Program-made: the position numbers and the translations under genes
The notes under the pieces: generated by a model
What the model was told of the DNA's origin: nothing
The model's database searches: none
What the model saw: only the letters and a program-made list of their open reading frames with translations
In this document: positions 17,053 through 29,680 of the stretch, one piece after another
Layout of the letters: each line of letters begins with the position of its first letter
Numbering within the stretch: position 1 is the stretch's first letter
NCBI RefSeq assembly: GCF_009720775.1
Contig: NZ_WNKW01000003.1
Location: 2,028-66,027 of the forward strand
Direction of reading: 5' to 3'
Source of the DNA: Pseudoduganella danionis
GTDB lineage: Bacteria; Pseudomonadota; Gammaproteobacteria; Burkholderiales; Burkholderiaceae_D
Length of the DNA: 64,000 nt

Positions 17053-18405
17053 ATGTCCGAAACGAAGAAAGCTGAAAAAATCACTGCCATCAAAGGCATG
17101 AACGACATCCTGCCGACCGACTCGCATCTGTGGCAGTTGTTCGAAAACACCGCTCAGTCGGTGGTGCAGAGCTACGGCTTCCAGCAGATCCGTACCCCTA
17201 TCGTGGAAAACACTGCGCTGTTCGCGCGCGCCATCGGCGCCGTGACCGACATCGTGGAAAAGGAAATGTATTCCTTCACCGATTCCATGAACGGTGACCA
17301 GTTGACGCTGCGCCCTGAAGGGACTGCGGGTGCGGTGCGTGCCGTGATCGAACACAATCTGGTGTACGAAGGCCCGAAACGCCTGTGGTACACGGGCCCG
17401 ATGTTCCGCCACGAGCGTCCGCAGCGCGGCCGCTATCGCCAGTTCTACCAGTTCGGCTGCGAAGCCGTGGGCTTCAGCGGCCCGGACGTGGACGCGGAAA
17501 TGATCATGATGTGCCGCCGCCTGTGGGACGATCTGGGTCTGGAAAACATCCGTCTGGAACTGAACTCCATCGGTGATGCGGAAGAGCGTGCGCGCCACCG
17601 CGTCGACCTGATCGCCTATCTGGAAAAGCACGAAGACATTCTGGATGCAGAAGCCAAGCGCCGTCTGCATTCCAACCCGCTGCGCATACTCGATACCAAG
17701 AACCCTGCCATGCAGGAGATGGTCAATCAGGCGCCCAAGCTGCTCGACTATCTGGGCGAAGAATCGCTGGCCCACTTCAACGGCGTGCGCAAGATCCTCG
17801 ACCACAACAACATCCCTTACGTGATCAACACCCGTCTGGTGCGCGGTCTGGACTACTACAACCGTACCGTGTTCGAATGGGTGACGGACTCGCTGGGTTC
17901 GCAGGGCACCGTGTGTGCGGGCGGCCGTTACGATCCGCTCATCGCTTCGTTCGGCGGCAAACCTACGCCGGCCGTCGGTTTCGCCATGGGCATCGAACGC
18001 CTGCTGGAACTGCTCAAAGCTGCCGGCGAGCCGGAACAGCCTAACCAGTGCGACGTCTACCTCGTGCATCAGGGCGAAGCGGCCCAGCTGCAAGCCTTCG
18101 TGCTGGGCGAGCGCCTGCGCGACGCCGGTCTGGACGTGATCATGCACGGCTCGACGCCTGCCGGTGCAGGTAGCTTCAAGTCGCAGATGAAGAAGGCCGA
18201 CGGCGCTGGCGCCGCATTTGCCGTCATCATCGGTGAAGACGAGGTGCAGAACCACACGGCCGCAGTCAAAGCCATGCGCGCTAGCGAAGGCGAACAGCAG
18301 CAGAGCACCGTGCCGTTCGACGAGGTGGTAGATTTCGTAGTGGACCAGATCACTGAAAGCGGCGATCATCACCACCACGTACACGACGAGAACTGCAATC
18401 ACTAA
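17053..18405 (+). CDS. hisS: Histidine-tRNA ligase with a His-rich C-terminal tail
   Basis: This class II synthetase charges tRNA-His. Motif 2 is [17 protein letters not shown], the histidine-binding signature is [15 protein letters not shown], and motif 3 is in [15 protein letters not shown]. The C-terminal anticodon-binding domain spans about residues 330-430. The last 16 residues contain [12 protein letters not shown], an unusual histidine run discussed in the findings. It lies between ispG and yfgM in a probable operon. Confidence 0.97.
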   Translation: MSETKKAEKITAIKGMNDILPTDSHLWQLFENTAQSVVQSYGFQQIRTPIVENTALFARAIGAVTDIVEKEMYSFTDSMNGDQLTLRPEGTAGAVRAVIEHNLVYEGPKRLWYTGPMFRHERPQRGRYRQFYQFGCEAVGFSGPDVDAEMIMMCRRLWDDLGLENIRLELNSIGDAEERARHRVDLIAYLEKHEDILDAEAKRRLHSNPLRILDTKNPAMQEMVNQAPKLLDYLGEESLAHFNGVRKILDHNNIPYVINTRLVRGLDYYNRTVFEWVTDSLGSQGTVCAGGRYDPLIASFGGKPTPAVGFAMGIERLLELLKAAGEPEQPNQCDVYLVHQGEAAQLQAFVLGERLRDAGLDVIMHGSTPAGAGSFKSQMKKADGAGAAFAVIIGEDEVQNHTAAVKAMRASEGEQQQSTVPFDEVVDFVVDQITESGDHHHHVHDENCNH

Positions 18406-18460
18406 TCGACCGAGCGCAGCTTCATTTTGAATAACTCTTACAACTAGCAGACACACTGAC

Positions 18461-19114
18461 ATGGCATACGATCTCGAAGAACAAGAACAAATTGCGTCCC
18501 TTAAAGCATGGTGGGAAAAGTACGGCAATCTGACCTCGTGGGTGGTGATCGCTGGTCTGGCAGCATATTCCGGTTACAACGGCTGGAACTACTACCAGCG
18601 TAATCAGGCCACCCAGGCTGCTGCGCTGTATGACGAGCTGACTTCGGCCGTCGATGCCAAAGACAACGCCAAGGTATTGCGCGCTGCCGGCGATATGGAG
18701 AGCAAATTCGGCAGCACCACCTATGCGCCTATGAGTGCGCTGGTGGCCGCCAAGAGCAGCTTCGACGCCAACGATGTGAAATCGGCCAAGGCCCAGCTGC
18801 AATGGGCAATCGAGCATGGTGGCGACGAGTTCAAGGCTGTGGCCAAAGTGCGTCTGGCCGGTGTGCTGCTGGATGAAAAAGCTTACGACGAAGCGCTGAA
18901 GGTACTGGCCGGCGAAGTGCCGGCCCAGTTCACAGCGGCCGTGGCCGACCGCAAGGGCGACATTCTGGTAGCGCAGAACAAGCTGGCCGAGGCCCGCACG
19001 GCCTATCAGGCTGCGCTGGATGCCAGCGATAAGAAATCGCCAGGCCGCCAGCTGATCCAGCTGAAATTCGAAGCTATCGGCGGCGCCGTGCCAGCCGCTA
19101 AAGACGCAGCTTAA
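18461..19114 (+). CDS. yfgM: YfgM family TPR-like membrane-anchored chaperone
   Basis: This 217-aa protein has a short cytoplasmic N-terminus (MAYDLEEQEQIASLKAWWEK), one membrane helix (LTSWVVIAGLAAYSGYNGW) and a periplasmic TPR-like domain. E. coli YfgM associates with the Sec translocon and the chaperone PpiD and helps outer-membrane protein biogenesis. Its place directly before bamB fits that role. Confidence 0.92.
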   Translation: MAYDLEEQEQIASLKAWWEKYGNLTSWVVIAGLAAYSGYNGWNYYQRNQATQAAALYDELTSAVDAKDNAKVLRAAGDMESKFGSTTYAPMSALVAAKSSFDANDVKSAKAQLQWAIEHGGDEFKAVAKVRLAGVLLDEKAYDEALKVLAGEVPAQFTAAVADRKGDILVAQNKLAEARTAYQAALDASDKKSPGRQLIQLKFEAIGGAVPAAKDAA

Positions 19115-19160
19115 TATTCTGGCGCCGCCAACTGCGGCGCTTTCCGATCAAGGTTGAAAT

Positions 19161-20297
19161 ATGCGTATTACCGAAAAAGTTATTACTGCAAGCTTGCTGG
19201 CGACGTTGGCCGGTTGTTCCTTGTTCTCGTCGAAAGATACCAAGATCCAGCCAGCAGCGCTGGTGGAGCTGAAGGGCGGCGTAACGCCGCGCACCGTATG
19301 GAAATACTCGCTCGGTAAAGCCGGCAATGCCGTGTTTACGCCGGCACTGGTGGGCGACAGCCTGTATGTGGCCGATGGCGACGGCGTGCTGGCTCGCCTG
19401 AACGCGGCCAGCGGCAAGGAGCAGTGGCGCGTCAAAACCGGCACCGACCTGACGGCCGGTGTAGGCAGCGATGGCGAGGTAGTGGCAGTGGGCGGCGTCA
19501 AGGGTGCTATCCTTGCCTATGACGCCAGCGGCAAGCAGTTGTGGAAAGCCCAGGCGACCAGCGAAGTGCTGTCCTCGCCCGTAGTCGGCGGCGGCATGGT
19601 GGTAGTACGCAGTGTCGATAACCAGATCACGGCCTTCGATGCCAAGAGCGGCGCCAAGCGCTGGAGCGTGGCCCGTACTACGCCGGCACTGACGCTGCGT
19701 AATGCGCCGGGCATGGTGATCAACGGCGCCAACGTGTATGTGGCCCAGCCGGGCGGCAAGCTGCTGGTGCTGGTGCTGGCCACCGGCCTGCAGCGCTTCG
19801 AAGTGGTGGTGGGCGAGCCACGCGGCGCGACTGAACTGGAACGCGTGACGGACATCGCCGGCACGCCGGTGATCTTCGAAAAAGATGTATGTGCTGTATC
19901 GTATCAGGGCCGAGTGGCCTGTTTTGATGCGCTGACCGGTGCTCCGCACTGGAGCAAGCCGGCATCGTCCGATGTGGGCGTGACGGTCGATCAGCGCTTT
20001 GTATTCGTCTCCGACGACAAAGGTGAAGTTGCAGCCTACAGCCGTGAAAACGGCAGCAACGCCTGGAAGAACGACAAACTGTCCTATCGCCGCCTGTCGA
20101 CCCCTGTGTCGTACGGCCGTGCCGTGGCAGTGGGTGACTTCCAGGGTTATGTCCATCTGCTCTCGCGGGAAGATGGCGCATTTATAGGTCGCGCCGCGAC
20201 CGATGGCAGCCCGATCCAAGCGGACCCTGTCATCGCTGGCGCGAATTTGATTTTCCAAACCCAATCAGGGACAGTGACTGCACTCGCAGTCGAGTAA
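19161..20297 (+). CDS. bamB: Outer membrane assembly lipoprotein BamB
   Basis: This 378-aa beta-propeller lipoprotein is part of the BAM complex that inserts beta-barrel proteins. The signal peptide ends in LAGC with Cys19 as lipid site. Repeated PQQ-like blades follow, with ASGKEQWRVKTG, ASGKQLWKAQA and DAKSGAKRWSV. The gene ends 3 bases before der, the classic bamB-der pair. Confidence 0.96.
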   Translation: MRITEKVITASLLATLAGCSLFSSKDTKIQPAALVELKGGVTPRTVWKYSLGKAGNAVFTPALVGDSLYVADGDGVLARLNAASGKEQWRVKTGTDLTAGVGSDGEVVAVGGVKGAILAYDASGKQLWKAQATSEVLSSPVVGGGMVVVRSVDNQITAFDAKSGAKRWSVARTTPALTLRNAPGMVINGANVYVAQPGGKLLVLVLATGLQRFEVVVGEPRGATELERVTDIAGTPVIFEKDVCAVSYQGRVACFDALTGAPHWSKPASSDVGVTVDQRFVFVSDDKGEVAAYSRENGSNAWKNDKLSYRRLSTPVSYGRAVAVGDFQGYVHLLSREDGAFIGRAATDGSPIQADPVIAGANLIFQTQSGTVTALAVE

Positions 20298-20300
20298 AAA

Positions 20301-21647
20301 ATGAAGCCGGTAATCGCACTAGTGGGTCGACCCAATGTAGGGAAATCGACCTTGTTTAATCGTCTGACCCGCTCGCGCGATGCGCTGGTGGCGGACTTGC
20401 CTGGGTTGACGCGCGATCGTCACTATGGCGAGGGCCGTGTCGGCGAACGTCCCTTCCTCGTTATCGACACGGGTGGTTTCGAACCCGTGGCCAAGGAAGG
20501 CATCATGTATCAGATGGCGCTGCAGACCAAGCAGGCCGTGGCCGAAGCCGACGTGGTCGTGTTTCTGGTCGACGGCCGTCAGGGCCTGACACCGCACGAT
20601 AAAACCATTACCGACTTCCTGCGCAAGAGCGGTCGTCCGGTGATGCTGGTGGTGAATAAATCGGAAGGCATGCGCTATACCAGCGTGGTGGCCGACTTTT
20701 ACGAACTGGGTCTGGGCGAGCCGTACTCGATTTCGTCGGCGCATGGCGACGGCGTGGCCGATCTGGTGCAGGAAGCGCTGGACCTGGCGTTTGCCCAGCG
20801 TCCGGAAGATCCGGAAGAACTGGAAAAAGACGAACGCGGTATCAAGATCGCGCTGGTCGGTCGTCCTAACGTGGGCAAGTCCACCCTGATCAATACGCTG
20901 GTGGGCGAAGAGCGCGTGATCGCCTTTGACATGCCGGGTACGACGCGCGATTCGATCGAGATTCCGTTCGAGCGCGATGGCAAGCAGTACACCCTGATCG
21001 ACACGGCCGGTATCCGCCGCCGCGGCAAGGTGTTCGAAGCGATCGAGAAGTTCTCGGTGGTGAAAACGCTGCAGTCGATTTCCGAAGCCAACGTGGTGGT
21101 GCTGCTGCTGGATGCCCAGCAGGACATCTCCGAGCAGGATGCCCACATCGCCGGCTTCGTGCTCGAGACTGGCCGTGCGCTGGTGGTGGCCGTCAACAAG
21201 TGGGACGGTCTGCGCAGCGATGAACGCGACGAAATCAAGATCGATATCGACCGCAAGCTGGACTTCCTGTCGTTTGCCAAGACCCACTTCATTTCGGCGC
21301 TGCGCGCACAGGGCATAGGCCCGCTGATGAAATCCGTCGATGCGGCTTATGCAGCAGCGATGTCGGACCTGTCCACGCCTAAGCTGACGCGCGCGCTGAT
21401 CGAAGCCGTCGAGAAGCAGGAACCACGCCGCAAGGGTGGCATTCGTCCTAAGCTGCGTTATGCCCACCAGGGCGGTATGAACCCGCCTGTGATCGTGATT
21501 CACGGCAATGCACTGGACGCTGTGGGCGAGCCTTACAAGCGCTATCTGGAAAAGCATTTCCGCGATACTTTCGCGCTGGTAGGCACGCCGCTGCGCATCG
21601 AACTGCGTACCGGTAAGAACCCGTTTGCCAAGACGGCAGCGAAATAA
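20301..21647 (+). CDS. der: Ribosome biogenesis GTPase Der (EngA)
   Basis: This 448-aa protein has two tandem GTPase domains and a KH-like C-terminal domain. Walker [10 protein letters not shown] occurs twice, near residues 8 and 191. Der works in 50S subunit maturation. The basic tail is short and complete (FAKTAAK). About 195 bases separate it from hfq. Confidence 0.98.
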   Translation: MKPVIALVGRPNVGKSTLFNRLTRSRDALVADLPGLTRDRHYGEGRVGERPFLVIDTGGFEPVAKEGIMYQMALQTKQAVAEADVVVFLVDGRQGLTPHDKTITDFLRKSGRPVMLVVNKSEGMRYTSVVADFYELGLGEPYSISSAHGDGVADLVQEALDLAFAQRPEDPEELEKDERGIKIALVGRPNVGKSTLINTLVGEERVIAFDMPGTTRDSIEIPFERDGKQYTLIDTAGIRRRGKVFEAIEKFSVVKTLQSISEANVVVLLLDAQQDISEQDAHIAGFVLETGRALVVAVNKWDGLRSDERDEIKIDIDRKLDFLSFAKTHFISALRAQGIGPLMKSVDAAYAAAMSDLSTPKLTRALIEAVEKQEPRRKGGIRPKLRYAHQGGMNPPVIVIHGNALDAVGEPYKRYLEKHFRDTFALVGTPLRIELRTGKNPFAKTAAK

Positions 21648-21842
21648 GGCATTTTTAAGGACTTTTTTTGCTGTACATAACTGCAAAAAAAGTCAAAACA
21701 GGTTACAGTGGCTTAGAAGCACCATTCTTCCTTCGGCGAGCGGTGTTTCAGCGGAAATCATTTGACTTTCGTTGAGCCACGTACTTGAAATTAAGCGTTT
21801 CGCCTCCAAATCCGAACACAACAACACAAAAATGGAGCTGTT

Positions 21843-22079
21843 ATGAGCAACAAAGGGCAACTGTTACAAGACCCATTCCTCAATGCCTTGCGTAAAGAGC
21901 ATGTGCCTGTTTCGATCTATCTGGTCAACGGCATCAAGCTGCAAGGTCACATCGAATCCTTCGACCAATACGTTGTGCTGCTGCGCAATACCGTGACGCA
22001 AATGGTGTACAAGCACGCCATTTCGACCGTGGTGCCAGCCCGCGCCGTCAACCTCAGCGTTGATGCGGACGCGGAATAA
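21843..22079 (+). CDS. hfq: RNA chaperone Hfq
   Basis: This 78-aa protein is an Sm-like hexamer that pairs small RNAs with mRNAs. The Sm1 motif ([19 protein letters not shown]) and the Sm2 motif [12 protein letters not shown] are intact. The C-terminal tail is short, as in other Betaproteobacteria. The start follows AATGGAGCTGTT. It leads the hfq-hflX-hflK-hflC unit; the 195-bp gap before it should contain its promoter, though I could not pick a convincing one. Confidence 0.98.
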   Translation: MSNKGQLLQDPFLNALRKEHVPVSIYLVNGIKLQGHIESFDQYVVLLRNTVTQMVYKHAISTVVPARAVNLSVDADAE

Positions 22080-22116
22080 GCGTTTGCCTTACCGCTACAT
22101 CTTCTAGCCTGACCGT

Positions 22117-23310
22117 ATGCGTGCAGCTTTAGTTGGTATCGATTTCGGTCAGGGCGACTTTGCCGCCAGCGTCGAGGAACTGCAGTTACTGGCCCGTTCG
22201 GCCGGTGCAGAACCGATTACGACGATCACGGCCAAGCGGGCGGCGCCTGATGCCGCCTATTTCGTCGGCAGCGGCAAGGCCGACGAAATCGCTATGGCGG
22301 TGCAGGATCACCGCATCGAAATCGTCATTTTCAATCATGCGCTGTCGCCCGCCCAGCAGCGCAATCTGGAAAAGCGCCTGAATATCCGCGTGCTGGACCG
22401 CACCAGCCTGATTCTCGATATTTTTGCCCAGCGTGCCGCTTCCCATGAAGGTAAGCTGCAGGTGGAACTGGCTCAGCTTCAGCATCTGGCCACGCGCCTG
22501 ATCCGCGGCTGGACTCACCTGGAGCGGCAGAAGGGCGGTATCGGTCTGCGCGGCCCCGGTGAAACCCAGCTGGAAACCGACCGCCGTCTGATTGGCGAAC
22601 GCGTCAAAGCCTTGCGTGCCCGTCTGGGCAAGCTGCGCAAGCAGCATGAAACCCAGCGCCGTTCGCGCGGCCGCAGCCAGACCTTCTCGGTGTCGCTGGT
22701 GGGGTACACCAATGCTGGCAAATCCACGCTGTTCAATGCCGTCACCAAGGCCGGTGTGTATGTGGCTGACCAGTTGTTCGCGACGCTGGATACCACTTCG
22801 CGCCGCGTCTACATGGGGCAGGAAGTGGGCAATGTGGTGATTTCCGATACGGTGGGCTTCGTGCGCGAACTGCCGCACCAGCTGGTGGCCGCGTTCCGCG
22901 CTACGCTGGAAGAAACTATCCACGCTGATCTGCTGCTGCATGTGGTCGATGCATCGTCGCCCGTGCGCATGGAGCAGATCGAGCAGGTCAATCTGGTGCT
23001 CAAGGAAATCGGTGCCGATCATATTCCGCAGATTCTGGTGTGGAACAAGATCGATGCGGCCGAGCTGGAGCCCTCGGTTGAGCGCGATGAGTATGATAAG
23101 ATTTCCCGCGTTTTCCTCAGTGCCCGCACGGGTGCTGGGCTGGATCTGCTGCGTAGTGCCATCGTCGAATGGGCCATGAGTGCGCCCGGCGCGCGCCTGA
23201 ACCAGACCTACGCGGTAGATGAAGAAGAGCTGGCGGATGACGCTGAACTAGCCGATGACGCCGAAGCAGCCGAAAGCAGTCCCACCCTCACTCAAGTTGG
23301 ATCACACTGA
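22117..23310 (+). CDS. hflX: Ribosome-splitting GTPase HflX
   Basis: This 397-aa GTPase rescues stalled ribosomes. The N-terminal HflX domain contains YFVGSGKADEI; the glycine-rich linker has GGIGLRGPGETQLETDRR; the G domain has Walker A GYTNAGKST. An acidic C-terminal tail (DDAELADDAEAAE) is likely flexible. The stop shares a base with the hflK start. Confidence 0.97.
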   Translation: MRAALVGIDFGQGDFAASVEELQLLARSAGAEPITTITAKRAAPDAAYFVGSGKADEIAMAVQDHRIEIVIFNHALSPAQQRNLEKRLNIRVLDRTSLILDIFAQRAASHEGKLQVELAQLQHLATRLIRGWTHLERQKGGIGLRGPGETQLETDRRLIGERVKALRARLGKLRKQHETQRRSRGRSQTFSVSLVGYTNAGKSTLFNAVTKAGVYVADQLFATLDTTSRRVYMGQEVGNVVISDTVGFVRELPHQLVAAFRATLEETIHADLLLHVVDASSPVRMEQIEQVNLVLKEIGADHIPQILVWNKIDAAELEPSVERDEYDKISRVFLSARTGAGLDLLRSAIVEWAMSAPGARLNQTYAVDEEELADDAELADDAEAAESSPTLTQVGSH

Positions 23311-24605
23311 TGCGTGTCTCCTCGATATTCAAACGTCTCGGCCTGAAAGCCAATCTGAACGACCCGCGCTGGGGTTCGGATCAGCAGGACGGCAAGCCGC
23401 AAGCCAATGAAGGCAAAAAGCCGGGCGAAGGCCCGCCCGATATGGAACAGCTGTGGCGCGATTTCAATCAGCGCCTGAACAGCATGTTCGGCCAGAAGAA
23501 CCGTCCAGACGGTGGCAATGGCGGTGTGCCGCCTAGCCGTCCCGATGCGGGCGGACTGCGTGCCACGGCCGGTGCGGTAGCCGTGGTGGTGGCCCTGATC
23601 TGGCTGGCCAGCGGTTCCTTCATCGTGCAGGAAGGCCAGACCGGCGTGGTCTACACCTTCGGCAAGATCAGCCACACCACCGGTGCCGGTTTTAACTGGC
23701 GCTGGCCGTATCCGTTCCAGAGCGACGAAGTGGTCAGAGTGTCGCAGATGCGGGTGGTGGAAATCGGCTATCGCGGCAATATCAAGAACAAGCAGGCGCG
23801 CGAGTCGCTGATGCTGACGGACGATGAAAACATCATCGACATCCAGTTCGCCGTGCAGTTCAAGCTGAAGGACCCGGTGGCATGGCTGCTGAATAACCGC
23901 GACGAAGAAGATACCGTGCGTCAGGTTGCCGAGACCTCGATCCGCGAAATCGTCGGCAAGAACAAGATGGACTTCGTGCTGTACGAAGGCCGCGACAAGG
24001 TGGCGCTGGAAACCCAGCAACTGATGCAGCAAATTCTCGATCGCTACGCTTCCGGCGTGCTGATCTCGAACGTCACGCTGCAGGCCGTGCAGCCGCCCGA
24101 GCAGGTGCAGGTGGCCTTCGACGACGCCGTGCGCGCAGGACAGGACCGCGAGCGCCAGAAGAACGAAGGTCAGGCCTATGCCAACGACGTGATACCTAAG
24201 GCTCACGGTACGGCTTCGCGCCTGCTGCAGGAAGCCGAAGGCTACCGTTCTATGGTGGTGGAAAACGCTACCGGTAATGCGGCCCGCTTCAAGCAGGTGC
24301 TGGCCGAGTACCAGAAAGCGCCCGCCGTGACGCGCGACCGCATGTATCTGGACACCATGCAGCAGATTTACTCGAGCACCAGCAAGGTGATGGTGGACGC
24401 CAAGTCGGGCAGCAATCTGCTCTACCTGCCACTCGACAAGCTGATTGCACAGGCAGCGGCGACCGATGCTGCCGCCAGCGCCAGTGCCGCCAAGCCGGCT
24501 GCCATCAGCAGCGCCGGCAGCAGCGAGACCATGCAGACGGTGGAAGTGAACCGTCCGCGCGATCCGCGTTCGCGCGAAGCCTTACGTGACCGGGAGAGCC
24601 GTTAA
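23310..24605 (+). CDS. hflK: FtsH protease modulator subunit HflK
   Basis: This 431-aa SPFH/prohibitin-family protein forms a cage with HflC around the FtsH protease. It has a cytoplasmic Gly/Pro-rich N-terminus, a membrane helix (AVAVVVALIWLASGSFIV, about residues 90-108) and a periplasmic SPFH domain (EGQTGVVYTFGKI). A low-complexity Ala/Ser region ends it. The stop overlaps the hflC start as TAATG. Confidence 0.97.
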   Translation: MRVSSIFKRLGLKANLNDPRWGSDQQDGKPQANEGKKPGEGPPDMEQLWRDFNQRLNSMFGQKNRPDGGNGGVPPSRPDAGGLRATAGAVAVVVALIWLASGSFIVQEGQTGVVYTFGKISHTTGAGFNWRWPYPFQSDEVVRVSQMRVVEIGYRGNIKNKQARESLMLTDDENIIDIQFAVQFKLKDPVAWLLNNRDEEDTVRQVAETSIREIVGKNKMDFVLYEGRDKVALETQQLMQQILDRYASGVLISNVTLQAVQPPEQVQVAFDDAVRAGQDRERQKNEGQAYANDVIPKAHGTASRLLQEAEGYRSMVVENATGNAARFKQVLAEYQKAPAVTRDRMYLDTMQQIYSSTSKVMVDAKSGSNLLYLPLDKLIAQAAATDAAASASAAKPAAISSAGSSETMQTVEVNRPRDPRSREALRDRESR

Positions 24606-25519
24606 TGAATCGTATAGCCAGTTTCCTCGTGGCGGCTTTCGTCGCTTTCCTGCTGCTGTCGTCCACCGTGTTCGTGGTCGATCAGCGCAAGTATGCGATC
24701 GTGTTCGCGCTGGGGCAGATCAAGGAAGTGATCCGCGAGCCGGGCCTGCACTTCAAGCTGCCGCCGCCATTCCAGAACGTGCTGTTCCTCGACAACCGCA
24801 TCATGACCATCGAGTCGCCTGATGCCGAGCGTTTCATCACGGCCGAGAAGATGAATATTCTGGTCGACAGCTTCGTCAAATGGCGCATCGGCCGTGCCGA
24901 TGGCCAGCCCAAGCTGTACTACGTCACCTTCAATGGCGACGAGAACCGCGCGCGTGACCGCATGTCGCAGATTATCAAGGCTGCCCTGAACGAAGAAATC
25001 ACCAAGCGCACCGTGGGCGAAGTGATCTCCGGCCAGCGCGGCAAGGTAATGGAAGGCATACGCACCAAGGTGGTGGCGGAAGCGGCCCAGATCGGCGTCG
25101 AGATCATCGATGTGCGTCTGAAGCGGGTCGAGTATGTCGAGCAGATTAACAACTCGGTGTACGACCGTATGAAGGCCGAGCGTCTGCGCGTGGCCAATGA
25201 ACTGCGTTCCACCGGTTCGGCCGATTCGGAGAAAATCCGTGCCGATGCCGAGCGTCAGCGTTCGGTGATTCTGGCCGAAGCCTATCGTGACGCCGAGCAG
25301 ATCAAGGGTGAGGGCGATGCCAAGGCATCGGCCATCTACGCTGAAGCCTTCGGCAAGAACCCCGAGTTCTACAAGTTCTACCGCAGTCTGGAAGCCTACC
25401 GCGCCACCTTCAAGAATCACGGCGACGTGATGGTGATGGATAGCAGCTCGGACTTCTTCAAATACTTCAAAGGCACGGGCGCTGCACCGGCCGGCGCCGC
25501 TGCAGGCGGCAAGAAGTAA
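24605..25519 (+). CDS. hflC: FtsH protease modulator subunit HflC
   Basis: This 304-aa protein has a short N-terminal membrane helix (IASFLVAAFVAFLLLSSTVF) and an SPFH domain (VDQRKYAIVFALGQIKEV). It pairs with HflK. The small DUF2065 gene that often separates hflC from hisZ in relatives is not present in the 195-bp gap. A weak hairpin without a U-run lies at about 25,530-25,560. Confidence 0.97.
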   Translation: MNRIASFLVAAFVAFLLLSSTVFVVDQRKYAIVFALGQIKEVIREPGLHFKLPPPFQNVLFLDNRIMTIESPDAERFITAEKMNILVDSFVKWRIGRADGQPKLYYVTFNGDENRARDRMSQIIKAALNEEITKRTVGEVISGQRGKVMEGIRTKVVAEAAQIGVEIIDVRLKRVEYVEQINNSVYDRMKAERLRVANELRSTGSADSEKIRADAERQRSVILAEAYRDAEQIKGEGDAKASAIYAEAFGKNPEFYKFYRSLEAYRATFKNHGDVMVMDSSSDFFKYFKGTGAAPAGAAAGGKK

Positions 25520-25714
25520 AGCCACAACCCTGCCGGGCTGCCAGATGGCAGTCCGGTAGCGGCGTTTTCAGGTGCTTTTGCGCATCTTTTCTCGTCTTAA
25601 AATCCATTTTCGCGTAAAATATCAGGTTCGGCCTACCGCTTGTCGGTCGCCGGTCGCGCAGTCTATTGCTGCGTATTGCTCTTTATTTAATTAAATATTC
25701 CGTACCAGTTCCCC

Positions 25715-28190
<2,476 letters not shown>

Positions 28191-28204
28191 TCAAGGAAGA
28201 CCTT

Positions 28205-28750
28205 ATGAACAACCCACAATCGAATGAAAAACACCTCTGGGTCAGCTGGGATGAATACCACCGTCTGATCGAGCGTCTGGCACTGAAAGTCCATGAATCG
28301 GGCTGGAAGTTTGACCAGGTGCTGTGTCTGGCGCGCGGCGGCGTGCGTCCGGGCGATGTGTTCTCGCGTATCTTCGATGTGCCGCTGGCCATCCTGTCGA
28401 CCAGTTCCTACCGTGAAGAAGCGGGCACCGTGCGCGGTGATCTGGACATCGCCAAATACATGACGATGACCAAGGGTCCGCTGAGCGGCCGCATTCTGCT
28501 GGTGGACGATCTGGCCGATTCCGGCGTGACGCTGGTGAAAGTCATGAAGCATCTGCAGGAAAACTTCCCGGGCGTGACCGAAGTGCGTTCGGCCGTGATC
28601 TGGACCAAGGGTTGCTCGGTGTTCAAGCCGGACTACCAGATGGAAGAGCTGCCACACAATCCGTGGATCCATCAGCCGTTCGAAGACTATGACGGCCTGC
28701 GTCCGCACCAGCTGGCTGCGTGGATTAAAAAGGGCGAGAGCGCCGAATAA
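28205..28750 (+). CDS. Purine-type phosphoribosyltransferase
   Basis: This 181-aa type I phosphoribosyltransferase has the PRPP-binding motif LLVDDLADSGVT and an N-terminal LARGGVRPGDV. It probably salvages a purine base, perhaps xanthine or hypoxanthine; substrate cannot be set from the sequence. The position after purA supports purine metabolism. Confidence 0.88.
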   Translation: MNNPQSNEKHLWVSWDEYHRLIERLALKVHESGWKFDQVLCLARGGVRPGDVFSRIFDVPLAILSTSSYREEAGTVRGDLDIAKYMTMTKGPLSGRILLVDDLADSGVTLVKVMKHLQENFPGVTEVRSAVIWTKGCSVFKPDYQMEELPHNPWIHQPFEDYDGLRPHQLAAWIKKGESAE

Positions 28751-28771
28751 GCCTCTTTGTTTCCTCTGCAT

Positions 28772-28807
28772 CAATAAAAAAACGACCTGCGGGTCGTTTT
28801 TTTATTG
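28772..28807. terminator. Terminator closing the purA operon
   Basis: CAATAAAAAAACGACC-TGCG-GGTCGTTTTTTTATTG is a perfect inverted repeat with A- and T-runs, so it can stop transcription on both strands. Confidence 0.92.
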
Positions 28808-28877
28808 TCAATTTCAATAAGGTAACTTTTGTTGTGATAAATGTATATAAAATGTCGCAAAAGTAATGCAAATTGAA

Positions 28878-28909
28878 TATTTCATGTTATGATCCATTCA
28901 AGTAAGCAA
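28878..28909 (+). promoter_or_regulatory. Conserved upstream box of the first PEP-CTERM pair
   Basis: The sequence TATTTCATGTTATGATCCAT followed by TCAAGTAAGCAA closely matches the box at 30525-30556. TATGAT (28888-28893) could be a -10 element. A -35 element is not clear. Conservation between two paralogous promoters, with similarity extending about 15 bases upstream, supports a functional site. Confidence 0.5.
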
Positions 28910-28981
28910 GTTTGGTGGCGCGGCAACTTTTTGCAGCTAGCCTTTTATGCCGCGGTATGGCGCTTCTTTTATGGAAAACGT

Positions 28982-29647
28982 ATGAAACTGAAAACCTTAG
29001 CTACTGCAGTTTGCCTCGCCGCAACGACGTTCGCATTGCCAGCCATGGCCGCGGTGCAAACCATTAACCTTGCGGGTTTTAACGATACCAAGACCAACTT
29101 CACTGAAACGTTCAATTTGCAGCAGTTCGACTACCATTTGGGCACGTTGACTGCCATCAACATCAGTTACAGTGCAGAGGTGACGGGGCAGCTCCTGCTG
29201 AGTAACAGTAAAAGCGTGGCCAAGAACGTCAATATGCAGTTGAACTCGGCTATGCAACTGTCGCTGCCAGGTGAAGTACTGGGTTCGGATGCGCGCAATC
29301 TGCTGTCTGGTTCGGTTGTTTCTGCAGCAAAATCTACCGATGTTCTGGTTGGCAAACATAGCGAAACCCTGATTGTGAATGTCAATGTGGCAGATAGTGA
29401 TTTTGCCAAGTTCATTGGTGCTGGAGCGCTAGAGAGCCAGCTGCAAATTACTGCCACTAGCGGTGCCAATAGCCCAACGGGCATTACCGCTGACTACAGC
29501 ACCCTGGTCCACAGCCTGGGCGGCAAAATCACTTACACCTATATTCCGGCATCAGTGCCTGAACCTGAAACCTACGGCATGATGTTGCTGGGTCTCGGTG
29601 TACTCGCCTATGCAGGCAAGCGTAAAGCCCGTGCGGCTCAGGTCTGA
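28982..29647 (+). CDS. PEP-CTERM protein with choice-of-anchor E-type domain (copy A1)
   Basis: This 221-aa exported protein has a signal peptide (MKLKTLATAVCLAATTFALP) and a C-terminal PEP-CTERM signal: VPEPETYG, a hydrophobic helix and KRKARAAQ. Exosortase EpsH-type enzymes cut such tails. The body has FDYHLGTLTAINIS, the hallmark of the choice-of-anchor E group. The start is set at 28982 because the longer frame lacks a signal peptide. It most resembles the third gene of this cluster. Confidence 0.88.
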   Translation: MKLKTLATAVCLAATTFALPAMAAVQTINLAGFNDTKTNFTETFNLQQFDYHLGTLTAINISYSAEVTGQLLLSNSKSVAKNVNMQLNSAMQLSLPGEVLGSDARNLLSGSVVSAAKSTDVLVGKHSETLIVNVNVADSDFAKFIGAGALESQLQITATSGANSPTGITADYSTLVHSLGGKITYTYIPASVPEPETYGMMLLGLGVLAYAGKRKARAAQV

Positions 29648-29680
29648 TTCGGACCATCACGATTAATTTAGGGACAGAAG

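Noticed and set aside
28911-28960. Possible sigma-54 promoter before the first PEP-CTERM gene
   Set aside because: GGCAACTTTTTGC has GG and GC separated by 9 bases, one short of the required 10; the second unit also fails (GG-N9-GA).
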